This document shows, one piece after another, positions 13,501 to 62,319 of a DNA stretch of 64,000 nt. The first letter of the stretch is position 1; the number at the start of each line of letters is the position of its first letter. Both the position numbers and the translations under genes were made by a program. This DNA comes from Salvator merianae (taxonomy: Eukaryota; Chordata; Lepidosauria; Squamata; Teiidae), in assembly GCA_003586115.2 (NCBI GenBank), contig QVOM02000053.1, positions 7,491,035-7,555,034 on the forward strand, given 5' to 3'. Under the pieces are notes generated by a model, which did not search any database, was not told the origin of the DNA, and saw only the letters and a program-made list of their open reading frames with translations.

Positions 13501-16500
13501 TAACAAGTTTAGAATCAGAGAAAGTACAAATGTACAGACTAGACTAATTTGCATTAAAAACCATACAAAATGTAATGCTAATTGTGTTAAAGCAAATAAA
13601 TCTGCAGAAGCTATTACCAGGCTACTAGTGACTTATACTTCCTTTTGGAGAGATATTTTTCACTAAGAGGCCATCTAAGTGGGAAAAAATAATTCAATAT
13701 GAACCAGCTTCCAGAAAAGACTGTTCACAGCAGAGATGCACAATCTACTGTGCAATAAGCATCAGTTTAAAGCAGACTTTCTGAAGTCAGTAAAACGAAG
13801 GCTTAAAACAGTTTCTTGTAAAGGAAGCTGCCTCATTTACCTTGGACTTTTATGAGCTTCATTTCTTCCTTCAAGCGGTACATTTCATTGAGATCGATAA
13901 GCAGCAACTTGCGGGCATCACATTCATTAAGATACCGGAGGTATTCTTCTGCCACTGTCTTGCGCAACTTAGCTACCTACAGAAGATAGAAATTACAGGT
14001 CACGATAAGCACATTTTGATACTGGCTGCAGCTTCAGTCATGGAAGCAAGAATCAGTAACTTGCAACTCTACTTTGTTCTCTCCTGAGCAGCAGCAGGCA
14101 GAATTCTGTAGTTTACTAAGATAAGGAGACTGTTAAGGGGCAACAAGCCAGCAGTTTGGCAAAGCCAGCAGCGAAAGAGTCGATGAGGGTACAAGCAAGA
14201 TTGTAACTCGGATCTCATCAGCTTGGGATGCTAAAGGGTGCAGTTCTGTCTCACCTGGGTCTCTAGAGAACACTTCTCCTCATTCATTTTGTCAATCAGC
14301 TTCAACAAGTAGAGCTTCTCCTCTTTCAGGTGTGTGATTTCAATTTTCTCTTGCTTTTGCAGAGCTAAAATCTGCTGAGTACATTGATCCGAGGCCGTGA
14401 CCAGAATGGCGTTCACTGCATTCAGGGAGTAGATCTGCTCCCTTAGGTGTGCTAGAGATGACAAAAAGCACATCCCCGAATTAGTTAAAGGCTCTAAACT
14501 CTGCAAATATGCCATTATAAATTTACCAAAGGAACATTAGATTTCTAGAATTACTGGGCATCTTTGCTGCAGTACTTTTGACTTAAGACTCCTACGTGCA
14601 CAGTTCTTAGGAGAACTGCATAATGGTTCTTCCTAACGGTTCAAACAACTGGGATCACGCATAGAAAACTGAACTCTGCAAATAGAGCCTTTAACTGTGT
14701 TCTCCCTTGGTATGATTCTGTGATTCAAATTCACCCTCTATAGCTTTCAGATTGCATCTCCTTCTTCCTGATCACCTTTTCTAAGTGCTAGAACAAAACT
14801 CTTCATTGGTATGTGTGTGTTCTGTCAGTTGTAGTGTAGAAGCACAGGGAATCCCATAAATTACATTTTTTTCTTTCCAATTTAACATTGGAGATAAAAG
14901 ATTTCTTCTTGGTTTTAGCTGCTAGGGGAACACCAGTGTACCACAGTACACCAGATGAGAAGCACTGGATAAGAACACGCACGCAAAAACAAAACCTTTT
15001 CCTCATAGGCGCACAGAGTGCAGTCAGAAGACCAGATGTTTTATAGAACATCAGGTTATCAGATAGCAAAATGAAAGAAGTTGAAAAGGCAACTGATCCT
15101 TGCCAGTGCTTTCTCCAGAGTTTTGCTACCTGATAGTCATTGCGATCTTCTGGTCTCTTTTGAAGTCAAGATTTTAATAGCTAGCAAGAAGCAAAAAGTG
15201 TCTGAGATAAGCCAGGACAATAATTTTCCTTTCTCTAGTAGCTTAGGTTTTTGCTTCCAACAGTGGCACCATCTAGTAAATCTCAAGGTAGAAATTATTC
15301 CTAAATTCCTTCTGAATTTTTTTGTATGTATTTTTCTGGTTCTCCGGTCAAGGAATATAATAATTAACTATTCATTTATTCTTTTATTGGTAAGGTGTTA
15401 TTAATCTACTGTTTGAGCTTCAGCTTTTCTACATGGTTGAGGATTAGCTAAGGAAATCTTCTCCCAAATTCCGCTTACGTTTGGTATGACAGAGTCAATG
15501 CTCTCTTACCTATTGTCACTTCATATTCATTCTTGATGGAAGCCAGCAAAGGCTTGTAGGTTTTGAAGTCTTCCATGAAAAACTCAAATACTTCTCTATA
15601 AGGCTAAGAGGAAGAGAAATAGAGCAAGAAAAAATTAAGGCCAAATTCTCACTTATCTGGCTGGAATGGTCTCCAGAGATCATTCCAGACCAGTTTTAAC
15701 TGATGTTCTAGGCAAATGAATAGTAAATTAGTATTTAAGGAAGACAATCATAGCTGATAGCTGAAAGATTGTGGGGAATACTATTTTGTGGCATTTTAGT
15801 TAGTCTAATAAAGGTACTGTCTCATTTGATTTTTGCATGCAAAAGCATTGCAAAGGGTTGGCATAATTATCTTTAGCTTGTATGGATGGCAGAAACATCA
15901 GTGACTGTAAGTCATCGTGTGTATAAACTACTTTCAGGAACAGGGGCATCAGGCCTCTACTAGATACTAGAGAACAGCAACAAGAAATAGTTCCCTCACT
16001 CCTGCTTCCCAGAGAGACACCTGAGAAGCCACCGTGGGGAATGCAGTGATAGCTGGTGGAGGGCAAGAGAGCTAAATCTGGCCAATCCCAACATGCAAAC
16101 AAATGCTGACCAATGACCAATCAGGACCCCAGAAACCCAGGCCAGTAGTGGCCAATGAGTGATGAGCACTCATTGTTAGGGAGGCATTGCCAGACCCTGA
16201 GGCAAAGGAACAGCAACATCTGGAGATATGAGATAGGCATTCAAACAATAAAAATAATAATCCTATTTTATAAACGACTACAGAAGCAGCGCATTTTCTA
16301 AAAGAAGCAATTCAAAAATGTCCTGTCTGGATGCACCCTAAATCTGTTCTATTCCACACCCATTAGAATCTGTGTCAGAGGTGTTCAGTGTTCAAACCTG
16401 GAGTCTGAGTTCTTGCACTTTTTCCCCTTTTGTAAGGTCCAGAGCTTGTAGCTCTCTCCGCAGGTACGCTTCCAGTTCTTCAAGGTACCGTGGCTTTGAT

Positions 16501-19500
16501 CTAGAAAGAGAAATGTGATCTCTTCCAGTGCTGAAAGACAGAAAATGATATATTACTCCACACATTTCAGGATGGAAATGCTGTACATTAGTTTATGAAA
16601 AAAAATAAATCTTGAATAGAGTTTGCAGGAGTGTAACTGGAAGAAAAGGTTCAAACAGTTCTTTGCTGGTGATAAACAGATTTAAAAGATATTCTTCCCA
16701 GAAAACCCTCAGCTGGATAAGTTTAACAGAGGTCTTAGCACTTTATGAGGTTATCTGTTAAGAAGTCCTGGAGAAAATTCCTAGTGTATGAAAATTCCTG
16801 TCAGAAATACTGGTTAAAAAAATTAAATGAAAAGAAATTCTGAAGAAAAACAGTTTGAACTGGCAGAGTGGGCAGACATATCTGGTTTACTGACACACTG
16901 GAAAACCTCTAACATCTTTGATAAAACAGGAAAAAAAACCCATACAGCCAAGCAGTGGTGGACGACGCGTGTGAGTGCAGCCAAAAGTCCCTCTTCCCGC
17001 TGTAAGCAGGTTCATGAGCTTCCTTTGAAGTCCATGTGGCCCACCAGACCTCCTCCGAAGTTACGAGTGAAACGAAGAAATGGGAGGAGATGAAGGAAAC
17101 CTCCTCAGGCCCAAACACAAACTAAGAAATGATTGACAGGGAAGGGGCCAATCAGCAGGAGAGAACAGGAGGAGCAAAACAGTATGCAAGGAAAGGAAAA
17201 AGAAACTGGCAGAGAACTGAGAACTAAGTGCAAATGGAAAAAACAGCATTATTTTGCATGGATGTGGACAAGCTGATTGGGGACTTAATGTGGGAAAAAT
17301 CTGGATTATAGAAGTCTGGTGTGACCTCAGCTTAGTAGCTTAGTAGAGACTGGTCCAGCAAGCTTAACTTTTAACATACTGATTTGAAACACTGTTCCAA
17401 CACATACCTTTGCCATTCAGGCTGAGCACAAGGCTTTCGATTTTGTAGGATTGTTTGCCCTGGTGCATATGCAGGCCAAGAGGACAAGTGGCCACTAGAG
17501 AGGTTCTGAGGAGATGAAAAATAAGAGCAGTTGCGGTTGACTCTTCTAGCAGTCAGATCCTCTGAAGATAGATATTGTAATCCTACCCGAAACATAGGTT
17601 AAAAGCAGAACTATGGAACGTGGCGTAACCATCTCAAAACTGCAACAAGTGAGTGCGTGCTGCCCTTTTTTCCAGGATTTGTTCTGGAATAAAGAACGGT
17701 GCGGAAAGGCTCTTTAATTTTGAAAGAACTCAACAGGTTGTCTTGTTTGTTTTAGCAGCTCAAAGCATATATGCCAAATTTTGTGGAAGGGAGGTGTTAA
17801 ATAAGCCGGTTTTGTTGGTATTGTACTGTATCTTAGTATGAATATCTGACCTGAGCTGCGTTTTGCTGGTTTTGTACCCTTTTTTTCAGCTTGTAGCTTT
17901 TATTTTTATCTTATTTTTATACTAGGCCTCTGTGTGAGTTTCTGTACTTGTATATTATGGCCTAAAGCTGCATACACATATAAACAAATATGATTGCACC
18001 AGAACTATTAGTGGGAGGGCTTTACAACTAACTTCAAATTAGTTTTTAATACTAAGTTGGTTTTAAGTACATGTGAAAACTTCCCATTTTAGTACTCTGG
18101 CCCTTTTTGCACAGGACACTGTGCAATTATAGAAAGGAGCCTAGAACTCTCTTCCACCTGCTAGCACAGGTTACCGGGGGCGGGGGGGGGGGCTCCTGCC
18201 CAATCTCTTTCTTGACTTCTGAAGTTACCAACTAGGACTGTTTGGGCCAGGCATCCAAAAATGGTGCATTTTCAGTGCCAGTTCTGGATACCTGATGAAA
18301 TGGTGCCAGGTGTTATGGTGATAGTATCCAGGATCACCAGTTTGTGTGCCTTCAAGAGATCCACAGTTGGAGCAGGCTACAGCGCCATTCTGACACCATG
18401 GCCCACTCCAGTGCCTTGTCTGATGTGGACAAGGTTTCCTAGTGGGAGGGACAGCCTCTTCCAATAGACCAGTCTGCAGTGTGGACTAGGTATTCCACGG
18501 GCTCTCAGAAATCTCTCTTGCCTAGATTTGCAGCCACTGTAACTCATTCTAAATGATGCCTGACAAAATTCACAGGCCAATAAAATCAGATAAAATTCAT
18601 TGTCTCTGCAGAAGTTGTAATGTCCTGCTGGAATTGCTTCACTTACCAAAGCTTTTCGTTTCTTCTGAGAGGGCTTCTTTAGATCAGTTAAGCTTTCTTG
18701 GAGAGGCAGACTCTGAGAACACTCCTGGAATGAGACCCTAGGAAAATAGCAAGAAAGGCAAATTGTAATGATCCTAAGAAAGAATTTGTCAGCCATGCTG
18801 GCAGGAAGCTATATTTTTCATACATAGGCCCCATGTATTTAAAATACAAAAGCATACATTTAATCCAAAGGAAAAAATCATATACTAACATTATTTCATG
18901 TTGCCTTCCTCCTTCTTCAGAAGTTTATTCTAAGTTTCATATTTCTTGCCCCTCCTGTTTTCTCATTTTTTTTCTTTTACCAATCTATCTTCTTTCCTCT
19001 TCACTCTTCAAATCCACCAATACCTGTTTGGCCATACCTGTGTGACTCACACCAAATGGGGCCCTCAGGCTCACAATTTGCCCACTCTTATCATCAAATA
19101 GCAATGCTTACTATGACCCAAAGAAAAAATGCAACCCATTTACTCTTTCTTAAAAGTCATACCTTTTATCTGTGTCATGAATGCTGCCCCTAAAACAAAG
19201 AAAGAGAAAAATATATGCATGGCCTCAAGAGTACGTTGAAGCTCACCAAGGTCTTATTATTATAACAGTAAATATGTATTCAAGAAGCAGTAGCAGACAA
19301 TAATAGGAAAATCTGCCTATATTGTACAAGCTCTCAAATATTTTTCCCTATGCTATAACCTCAGTGTCAGTCCTGTATGATGAAAACAGCCTATAAGAAT
19401 AGGGTCTCTTTAATAACTTTAATACTTCCAGCAAGAGGCATTTCCAGGATCTGGCGATGATCCCACAATTGCCTTTTGTTGCCCCTGCCAGACACGGATT

Positions 19501-20928
19501 AAGTTACTAGCATATGGACACTACCACCTCTAAGCTGCTTGTGAGTCCATTTTGTTTTATGGTGTGCAGATGTAGCCTTAGAGAAGAGCCATTATCCAAA
19601 GTCTGAAGCTGTTTCCACAGACCACTTCCATCTCAGAACACAGTGGGACACACTGTTCCAGGATAAGCAATCCATGCAACCCTGGAATGGGTTGCCACTG
19701 GGACAGGATAGGGCCATTTGCACTAGGACAGCCTCTTCAGCCCAGCATCGGCCGCAGGCATCAAAGGCTGAGACAGAAGTTCCTGTCCTTCACCGGTGGG
19801 TGGGAGAACCCATTTCAGCAGTACGTCAGCTTCTGGTGCTGCTTCTGGCAGTGCTTCCTGGTGTGCCACTGAAAAGCTCCCCTCCCCCATGTTTTTGCTG
19901 TACACTAGTAGATTTCATTTTCGAGGTCCACCAGTAAAGGGGAATAATCTTTGAGCCCCATTCTCATTCTACTGCTCCATCCATCTGGACGAAGCATTCC
20001 AAAGAGGCTCTGCTGACTTGGAATCGTAAGTGGACAGCAGACCTCTTCCTGAAAGCACTAGAGCAAAGTGAGGAGAAGGTCTGAACTGCTCTCTAGGAGC
20101 TTTTTGGGGTTTTTAGCTCCTGGACCTTCCACAGAAAATGCCCTTGAAGAGGCCATTATTTTTCAATTTGATAATTCTCCAGATATGTAGTAACTAAGGC
20201 AAAAGTCTGTTAAATCAAGAGTTTACACCTTGCCTCACACAGTGCAGCATTGCTTATTGGATCAGTTAAAATAAAAAAAACTTTTTATTTTAAAAAGTAT
20301 GGGGGAAACGTAGTGGCGTAACTAAGATTTTTGCCACCCGGGGCCACGTGGCGGCAGAGGAGCGCAAGCAAGGGCGCCCTGCCCTGCAGCCTCCTACCCC
20401 CGCTGCCGCCCCGACGACCGCCGGTGCTCTCCTTCGCGCTTGCGCTCCGGCGAAACTTTGCGCGCTGGGCGGGCAGAGAAGGACCTGGCTGCATGTGCCG
20501 CCCGGGACCACGTGCTGCCCGGGGCGGGGGCCCCCTTGTCCCCCCCTTCCTACGCCACTGGGGAAATGTGGTAGGCCAGGCACAGATTTCAGTTGATTTT
20601 TTCCTCTGGACCAGTTCAGCTACCTTTATGCTTTATAGGGACTTGGGCTGCATTCACACCTAAGTTTTAATCCCACTTCAGTCCATTTTCTGAGTGAGAG
20701 AACACATCAGCAAAGCAACCAGCTGTTGGGCTAGATAAGGTGGAAAGAAAATGACCAGCCATCCTGCTGATGCGTTTTCACTCCCTCTGAAGGTGGACTA
20801 AGCTGGATGCGTTTTCACTCCCTCTGAAGCTGGATTAAAACTTAGCTGTGAATGTAGCCTTGGAGCTTTCCCTCTCCCTTTCTCCCTGCAATAGTCACTC
20901 ACCCAAAGGCTGCTGACTGGCTCTCCAT
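7516..20928 (-). CDS. TSNAXIP1: Translin-associated factor X-interacting protein 1
   Basis: A coiled-coil protein that binds translin-associated factor X. In mammals it is expressed mainly in testis and ciliated tissue. Seventeen exons, in transcript order: 20928-20903, 19189-19163, 18737-18647, 17505-17408, 16500-16398, 15603-15510, 14451-14255, 13976-13841, 13321-13152, 12390-12231, 11616-11486, 10669-10541, 10195-10034, 9578-9469, 9114-8991, 8760-8654, 7774-7516 (stop TAA). The sum is 2124 nt, 707 aa, close to the long human isoform, and all junction phases agree. Family-specific stretches: APGQTILQNRKPC (exon 4), YLEELEAYLRREL (5), FFMEDFKTYKPLL (6), LLKLIDKMNEEK (7), LRKTVAEEYLRYL (8), MKANYGDVVPRRDFE (9), RSSTPRPQW (10), QLVDVLLEELG (11), FPLKTEEQIQELLEA (15), AFQLP and DIRR (17). 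Residues about 80-370 are largely coiled coil. The start lies in a strong context (GCCATGG). Exons 1-3 are less conserved, so the N-terminus is the least certain part. It is head-to-head with RANBP10. Confidence 0.94.
8155..8462 (+). mobile_element. L2-type LINE 3' fragment
   Basis: It encodes decayed remains of the L2 reverse-transcriptase C-terminus (AFSVVTQAL, then FMTSLKHNLFT) and ends in the L2-like 3' tail (TTTGGGTGAAGGGTGAGAT followed by AATAAATGAATAAAT). It lies in TSNAXIP1 intron 16, antisense to the gene. Confidence 0.7.
17003..17030 (+). repeat. Dispersed 28-bp motif shared with 23678-23790
   Basis: The sequence AGCAGGTTCATGAGCTTCC followed by TTTGAAG recurs at 23734-23761 and in decayed form at 23678-23705, with an inverted copy at 23763-23790. 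It is probably the arm of a degraded palindromic element. It lies in TSNAXIP1 intron 4. Confidence 0.5.
20311..20560. mobile_element. Non-autonomous hAT-like DNA element with 8-bp target duplication
   Basis: The terminal inverted repeat TAGTGGCGTA at the left pairs with TACGCCACTG at the right. It is flanked by GGGAAACG (20303-20310) and GGGAAATG (20561-20568), an 8-bp duplication with one mismatch, as hAT elements make. The 250-bp interior is very GC-rich with no transposase. It lies in TSNAXIP1 intron 1 and accounts for a local GC peak that could be mistaken for a promoter CpG island. Confidence 0.8.
20646..20859. mobile_element. Foldback MITE-like element near TSNAXIP1 exon 1
   Basis: The left end GGCTGCATTCACACCTAAG (continuing TTTTAATCC) and the right end ending CTGTGAATGTAGCC are inverted copies over about 28 bp with two mismatches. 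The interior has a 37-bp direct repeat (two copies of GATGCGTTTTCACTCCCTC at 20769 and 20806). The right end is about 44 bp inside intron 1 from the TSNAXIP1 first exon. Confidence 0.7.
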
Positions 20929-56580
<35,652 letters not shown>

Positions 56581-58853
56581 CCGCTGAGTGAGGCAGAGCC
56601 ACCCCTTCAGTGCTGCCATGGTCACCTTCCCCTGCCTTGCGTTTCTCCCACTCTCCTCCCCCTCAGGGTGAGCTGCCCCAGCGGACGGACACATTGCTGA
56701 CCGAGTGGGGGGGGGTGTCCTTGTTCACCTTCATTTCTCACCTTGGAAGTGGCTGGCAGGCCCACCCGGTCGTCACCACAGCCTGCTCTGCCCTGCAGCT
56801 GCCTTGCAGCACTCAGTATTTTTCACTGGTCGTTCTGATGATGTAGCGCCTTCTGACTTTAGGGTTTTATCTTTATTTTATTTTATTTTATTTTGTTTCT
56901 GACTGAGCCACCAGTATTTATATCTGAAGAGTTTGTGCTGAGCTGGTTTCTATTAATTTAGAGATAAAAAGTGTCTCTGAGTCGGTGATGGTCTGTTTTC
57001 ATTTTCACGAGGGGAAACTGTTAGCACTTGTGCAGTGTGGCTCTCTAAAACGCGTCCTCTCCGAAGGCAAGAGTCCGGCCTGCTTTCTTGATTACAGCCC
57101 AAACCAGGCCACCAGGAAATGACCCATTTTATTTCTTCCTTGCCATGCAAGTCCAAGAAATTTCTGTTTGACAGATGTTAGTTGGGGGCTTTGTCCTCGG
57201 AAAAGGCAGAGAACGGAAGGTACTTAGTACCTTGGACTAACCTTTTTAGTACAATAGAGGACTGAACAGAACACACCACCGGGCGCAGTAGAAAGCAAGA
57301 AGGGTATCTGACCGAATGCGAACGTTAGAACAAGGGTTACTGGACTCAGCTCAGTTTGGTGAGTTGTAAACACAGGTTGGTGTATTGTAAACACAGGTTG
57401 GATGGTTTCAGGGAAGGTCCTGAGCAATTCGTGGAAGTCAGGGCTATCAATGGCTGTTAGCTTTGATGGCACCAGGAGGTGATATGCCTCTAAAAGCCAG
57501 CTGTTGGCAGGCTGTAAGCAGTGGAAACTGTTCACTCGTGTCCTGCTGGTGGTCTTCTCTGAGCAGCTAGTTGGCCACTGCAAGGACAGGACTGTTGGAC
57601 TAGATGGGCCATGTCTTCAGTCCTTATGTCATCATTCTTACCTTTCCTTTTCTGTTTGGATTGGAGGCCCTTTGCTAGAAATTTTTCCTTGAGCTAATGT
57701 CTGTAATTGGGTCACGCGTAATGAAAAGAAGCTCCCATATTACCTTTGGAACTCAGGTAGACTCTGATAAAACAGCTCCTATCTCTCATTGCCGGTCTCT
57801 CTTGGATTTACACTGAACTTGCAGACTCTCTGAAGTTTGCATAACAACTGTGTGAAAATCTTATTTGTCCTTTTTTAGTTGATTGTCCACCACCTAAAAT
57901 AAGAAATTATGTACATGACCCAATATTTAATTTCCTTCTCCATAAACACTGTGGACAGTTTTTACGCCAAAAAATATTGGGTGGTTTTTGGGGTTTTTTT
58001 TTGGTATATTAGGACAAATATTTCTGAGCCAGTGTATTGCGGGTGTCTTCACAAAGTGTTTCGTGTAAGGACATGCATATGTCTTACAGTGGTGTAATTT
58101 AGCATCTTGTCTAACTTTAACAATATGGTGGTAGAATTCAGAGATGTAGCCTTGTTAGACTGGATCAGTAAGCAAGATCCCCTTGGTTCAAATAGAGAAA
58201 ATGAGTACAAATAAGACCCCCCTTAAAATCAACAAGCAAGGTTTTATTTAAAGGGCTATTTCAGTATTGCAGTACCTGGTTTAAGAGTCTCTCACTGTGA
58301 CAAATAACAGTCCATGCTTGGGACACCCCAGTATGAAAAGCACTCAGAAGTGCACAAATAATGAGACTGTATTTGCCTGGTCAGAATTCAAGGGAATTGT
58401 TTCAAGGGATGTTCCTAAAGAAAGTAAAGGAGGAATTGCCCATCGGGTTCCAGGAATGTACTTAAGCAGCTGTAGAAAGGTTGGAAGTAAATATGCTGCT
58501 TCATCTTCTGCACAGCTGGAGTCAGTATTAGCGAAAAATACTACAGAAAACCTCGCAGAGCAAAGAGCTGAGTGTGGAAAGATACCATTTCTAGTTGCAT
58601 TCTTCCCCTCACTGATAACATTGTCCAACTGGTTGTGACTTCTCTCTCAAACTGGTTGGAGCAAGCAAAATTCCCTCCTAGTTACGGTTGCTCATGGAAA
58701 GTAAGTCCCTCTTCATTGTCCCTTTTGTCCAGTATCAGCATTCACTGGTATTACCAAACCAACATGATACTTGAATGTTTTGGCTTAGTTTTGATTCAAC
58801 ACATCTATTCTGCGTGGAGCCTCAAAACTAGGTTACAGATGTTAAAATCAAGC

Positions 58854-58859
58854 AATAAA
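58854..58859 (+). promoter_or_regulatory. Candidate RANBP10 poly(A) signal AATAAA
   Basis: A canonical AATAAA lies about 2.3 kb after the RANBP10 stop, giving a plausible 3' UTR length. Earlier variant signals may exist, so this is weak. Confidence 0.3.
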
Positions 58860-60839
58860 AGTAGTGTACCATAAAAACAATCATAAATCCTGTTCAGAAA
58901 AGACTGGCTTTATAGCTCATAACTGGTAGCAATTTCAGCATGGTATCTTTGATGATAAATGCTTTTAATCAGATCACTTAAGCAATATTTGGACCTTTTT
59001 ATTGCACAGTAAAAGTCAGCTCTTACTTAAGAACTATTTAATGTGGAATATGCACATTATATCACAGACATATCAACCTGCACGAAAGGTCAGCAGTCTG
59101 TTCTTTGGTTTAAAATTTTCACACTGCAGGATTTCAGTCTTAGTTTTCACTCTTTCTGCATTGTTCCGCAGGAAGTCTCCACACTCCTTTTACATCTTCT
59201 CTCTGAAAGTTGTGGCTTGCTCGTGGCTCCTTGAATTGATTTAGTTCTTATGCCAAATCCGATGTTTCATTTTCTCTTCTGAGGAGAGCTTTCTCAGACA
59301 GCAAACAATCTCTTTTTTTGTTGTTGCATACTGTAGCATTTCCTAGCCATTTTTTCCTCTAAAGAGCAGTGCCTGGATCATATTATTGATCTAAAATCTG
59401 TTCAGTTTTGCTTAACCTTATAGTCCTGTAAACCATGCAGTTCACTTCCTAGTTGTGTAGACATTGCAGCTACATTTTGACATCCATCCGGAAAATACTC
59501 AGTGCAGTCAGCTCATTATTTTGAGCTGTAGTACAACAGAAAATTTCTAGTGGAGGATGCGGGCAAGAAGTGTTAACAGTTGTATTCAAATGACTGTAAT
59601 ACATGCACCCCAAAGGAAAATGCTGTCAAACCCCAGGACACTAATACTTCTGTTTAGAAACCATGTAACTGAATCCCATAATGATACCTCCACTGGGTAA
59701 AATACATCTTATCCCAGATAGCCATTATTTGCTGAAGGAGCAGTTCACCCGTGCCACTTCTGTTATTAAACAAAAACTCACATCAACATTAGAATGGTGG
59801 GAGCTGGAAATTATCAATTTATTGGAGATGCTGCCCATTTCAGAACCGTGGTAATTGAGAACAACAGGAAGTAATGTGTGTGTAATACTAATGCCTAGGT
59901 TTAAGGAGCAAACCGTATTCCATTTGCTGTTTTACCCAGCAATAGAATAATTTCTTTTACTATGTCTGCTGCTATGTTTTGAAATCCAAGACTAGAAATG
60001 CTTTCCCATCCATAGCCATCGTAGTACCTCTTTTTCTGCTTATACAATCTTCTCTTCAATATTTTGCCACACATAACAAGAACAAAGAGAGTTCTTGCTG
60101 ATCTTGTAAAGGAGCAGGAGCTTTAACTCACATGCAGACATGGATCTTAAGAGGGATCAGGCTACTTCCCTAAGAGCAAAAATGTGGGGCATGTCCCTCT
60201 AGCTGGTGGGATTGAGCTCCCATTGGGTCCCAGCCATGAGAGCCCATAGGTTGTAGGGCAACATCAAGAGAGTCACAAATTCCTAATTCTGCTTGATAAG
60301 GCAGCTGTACTAAAGCAAGATTGGGCAACTTCTGGCCTTTAGGTGTTCTGAACTATAGCTTCTGCGAGCAAGTGTAGCCAGTGGCAAAAAAGAAATGATG
60401 AGGGTAGTAGTTCAACAACATCTGGAGGGCCTTTGGCCATCCCTGCTTCAGACACCACTTCACAGTGACTGCGGTCCTTTTGTACAAAAGTAGTGTGCTT
60501 TAGAGCAGGATCTCAGTTTCACTCAGAATTTAACTAGCTAAACTTGATTTTTGACTCTGCATGCCTTTGGTAGCAAAGCATTATAAAAGGTGGCACCAGA
60601 GGTCTGGCAAGAGAACTTGTTCCTTGTATTTTCTAAGATTAATGACCCAAGAATAATATTTTCACCACAGATGGGTACATGCAGTCGGGCATCCACTGCA
60701 CTCAGGCATCTATTTCACACAGCACAAGGTGTGCCCCCTTTGTCTTCCATGTTTACTCTGCCCTCAACTCCAAAAAGACTTTTCTCAAGATTAGTAAAAA
60801 CTAGCCCTGGATCAGAAGTGGCCACTTGTATGCCAGTTG

Positions 60840-61025
60840 CCAGAAGGTGGAGGGAGCAACAGGTATGGTAAAGGGACTTGCAGAGAATCAAGAACAGGTG
60901 AAGGTTTTGTCTTTGCTTCTGCTTGAGGATGTCCGGAAGCAATTGGTGGGCCCCTGTCTGTGACAGGATGCCGGACTAGATGGTCTGTGGACTGATCCAG
61001 CAGGGCTCCTCTTGTGTTCTTATGA
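60840..61025 (-). repeat. Dispersed repeat, inverted copy
   Basis: On the - strand it reads AAGAGGAGCCCTGCTGGATC, then CCATCTAGTCCGGCATCCTG and GCCCACCAATTGCTTCCGG. It is the same family as 39450-39680 and 40545-40740. It lies between RANBP10 and the SDR gene. Confidence 0.6.
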
Positions 61026-62319
61026 TTTACTGGCATGTCACAGGGCAAGAGGCCATTGGGGCTTCATCCATACATCCCTTTGAAGCCTTCAGTTCCTGAT
61101 AGAAAAGCCAGTTAGCTTTTATATGGTGTGTTCATACTGCTCAAGGAAGTTCTTTTCAAAAAGAAAACTTGAGGTTAACCAAGTAAGCTTATTTAAAATT
61201 TTAATATCTGGGTTGAAGGTTTTGTTGGGTTTTTTTGCATTTTTTAGATGTGTGTATGTTTGTGCATGTGTAGGTGCACACATGCACCACTGTACTCATC
61301 TTGGAATTGCTGACAGCAGCATTGTGGAGTTAGTGGAAGGGTGTGGATGGATTGCTACTTAAACCTCAACCTAAGGGTTTTGTTTTGTTTTTTAACCCTC
61401 TACCAATTATGTACTTTCATATACAACTCCGTTCATCCTCCTTTTCCAGTTGTTCATAACTCAGGTACCAGCTCTAGCAGGAATGTCAGGACACTATTTT
61501 GTTTCTCTAATTTTGTGCTACATCATCAGCTGTACAAAAACACAAGATCCAGCTATCAAATCCATCAGCTGAGCAGAACCTCAGCTTCACAAGGCTTCCA
61601 CCATCACTTGAAGTTCTTTCTCTTCACTGAGGACATCAACTCAATGGACATTCTACTAAGCTGTGCGCATTGGTTCAGTCTCTGCTTAGTATTTGTGAGT
61701 TCAGTTATCCAACACTAGCATGAAACCTTCCGAGTGAAGGAAATTTTAACTGAAGAAAAAAAATATTGAAAAAAAATGTACTGGAAATATGGTAAAGAAA
61801 CCTACATTCTGTTGTATTTTGACAGAATTATTTTTATTAAAATATACATCCATGTGCAACTGATTGTATCCTGTGTCACTACCTTGTGCTTCTTTCTGAC
61901 ATTGCTTAGATCTCTGTCTATGTAGGGAAAAGCTGTAGCTCCATATTAGAACTCACGTTTTGCACACACAAAGGGTCTGAGGCTTAACCACTGGTTATAT
62001 CTAAGTAAAACTGCAGGGAGAACCCTTAGTATCTAAGAAGTACATACCAGTCTGTATAGACCACTGATTCTGCAAGGATGTGTTCCTCTAGGGTTGGGTA
62101 AGACCATAATAATTTCAGCTGAAAAGTATGTTACATGGGTTGATCATAAACAACAGTATGCTAACAATAATACAAATTTGAAACTGAATCAGACAAGATG
62201 GAAGTACTGTGTGTCACAGGGTCCTGAGTCTAGGAAGTTAAGGGGCACCCTAACTTGTTTTGCCCCAGAAAGAACAGGTGTGTGATCTGGGGCTTCTGGA
62301 TTTGTTGCTGTCATTTGAG

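Noticed and set aside
20330..20550. CpG-island promoter
   Set aside because: The GC-rich block is bounded by transposon termini and a target duplication. The real promoter is better placed between the divergent start codons at 20929-21828.
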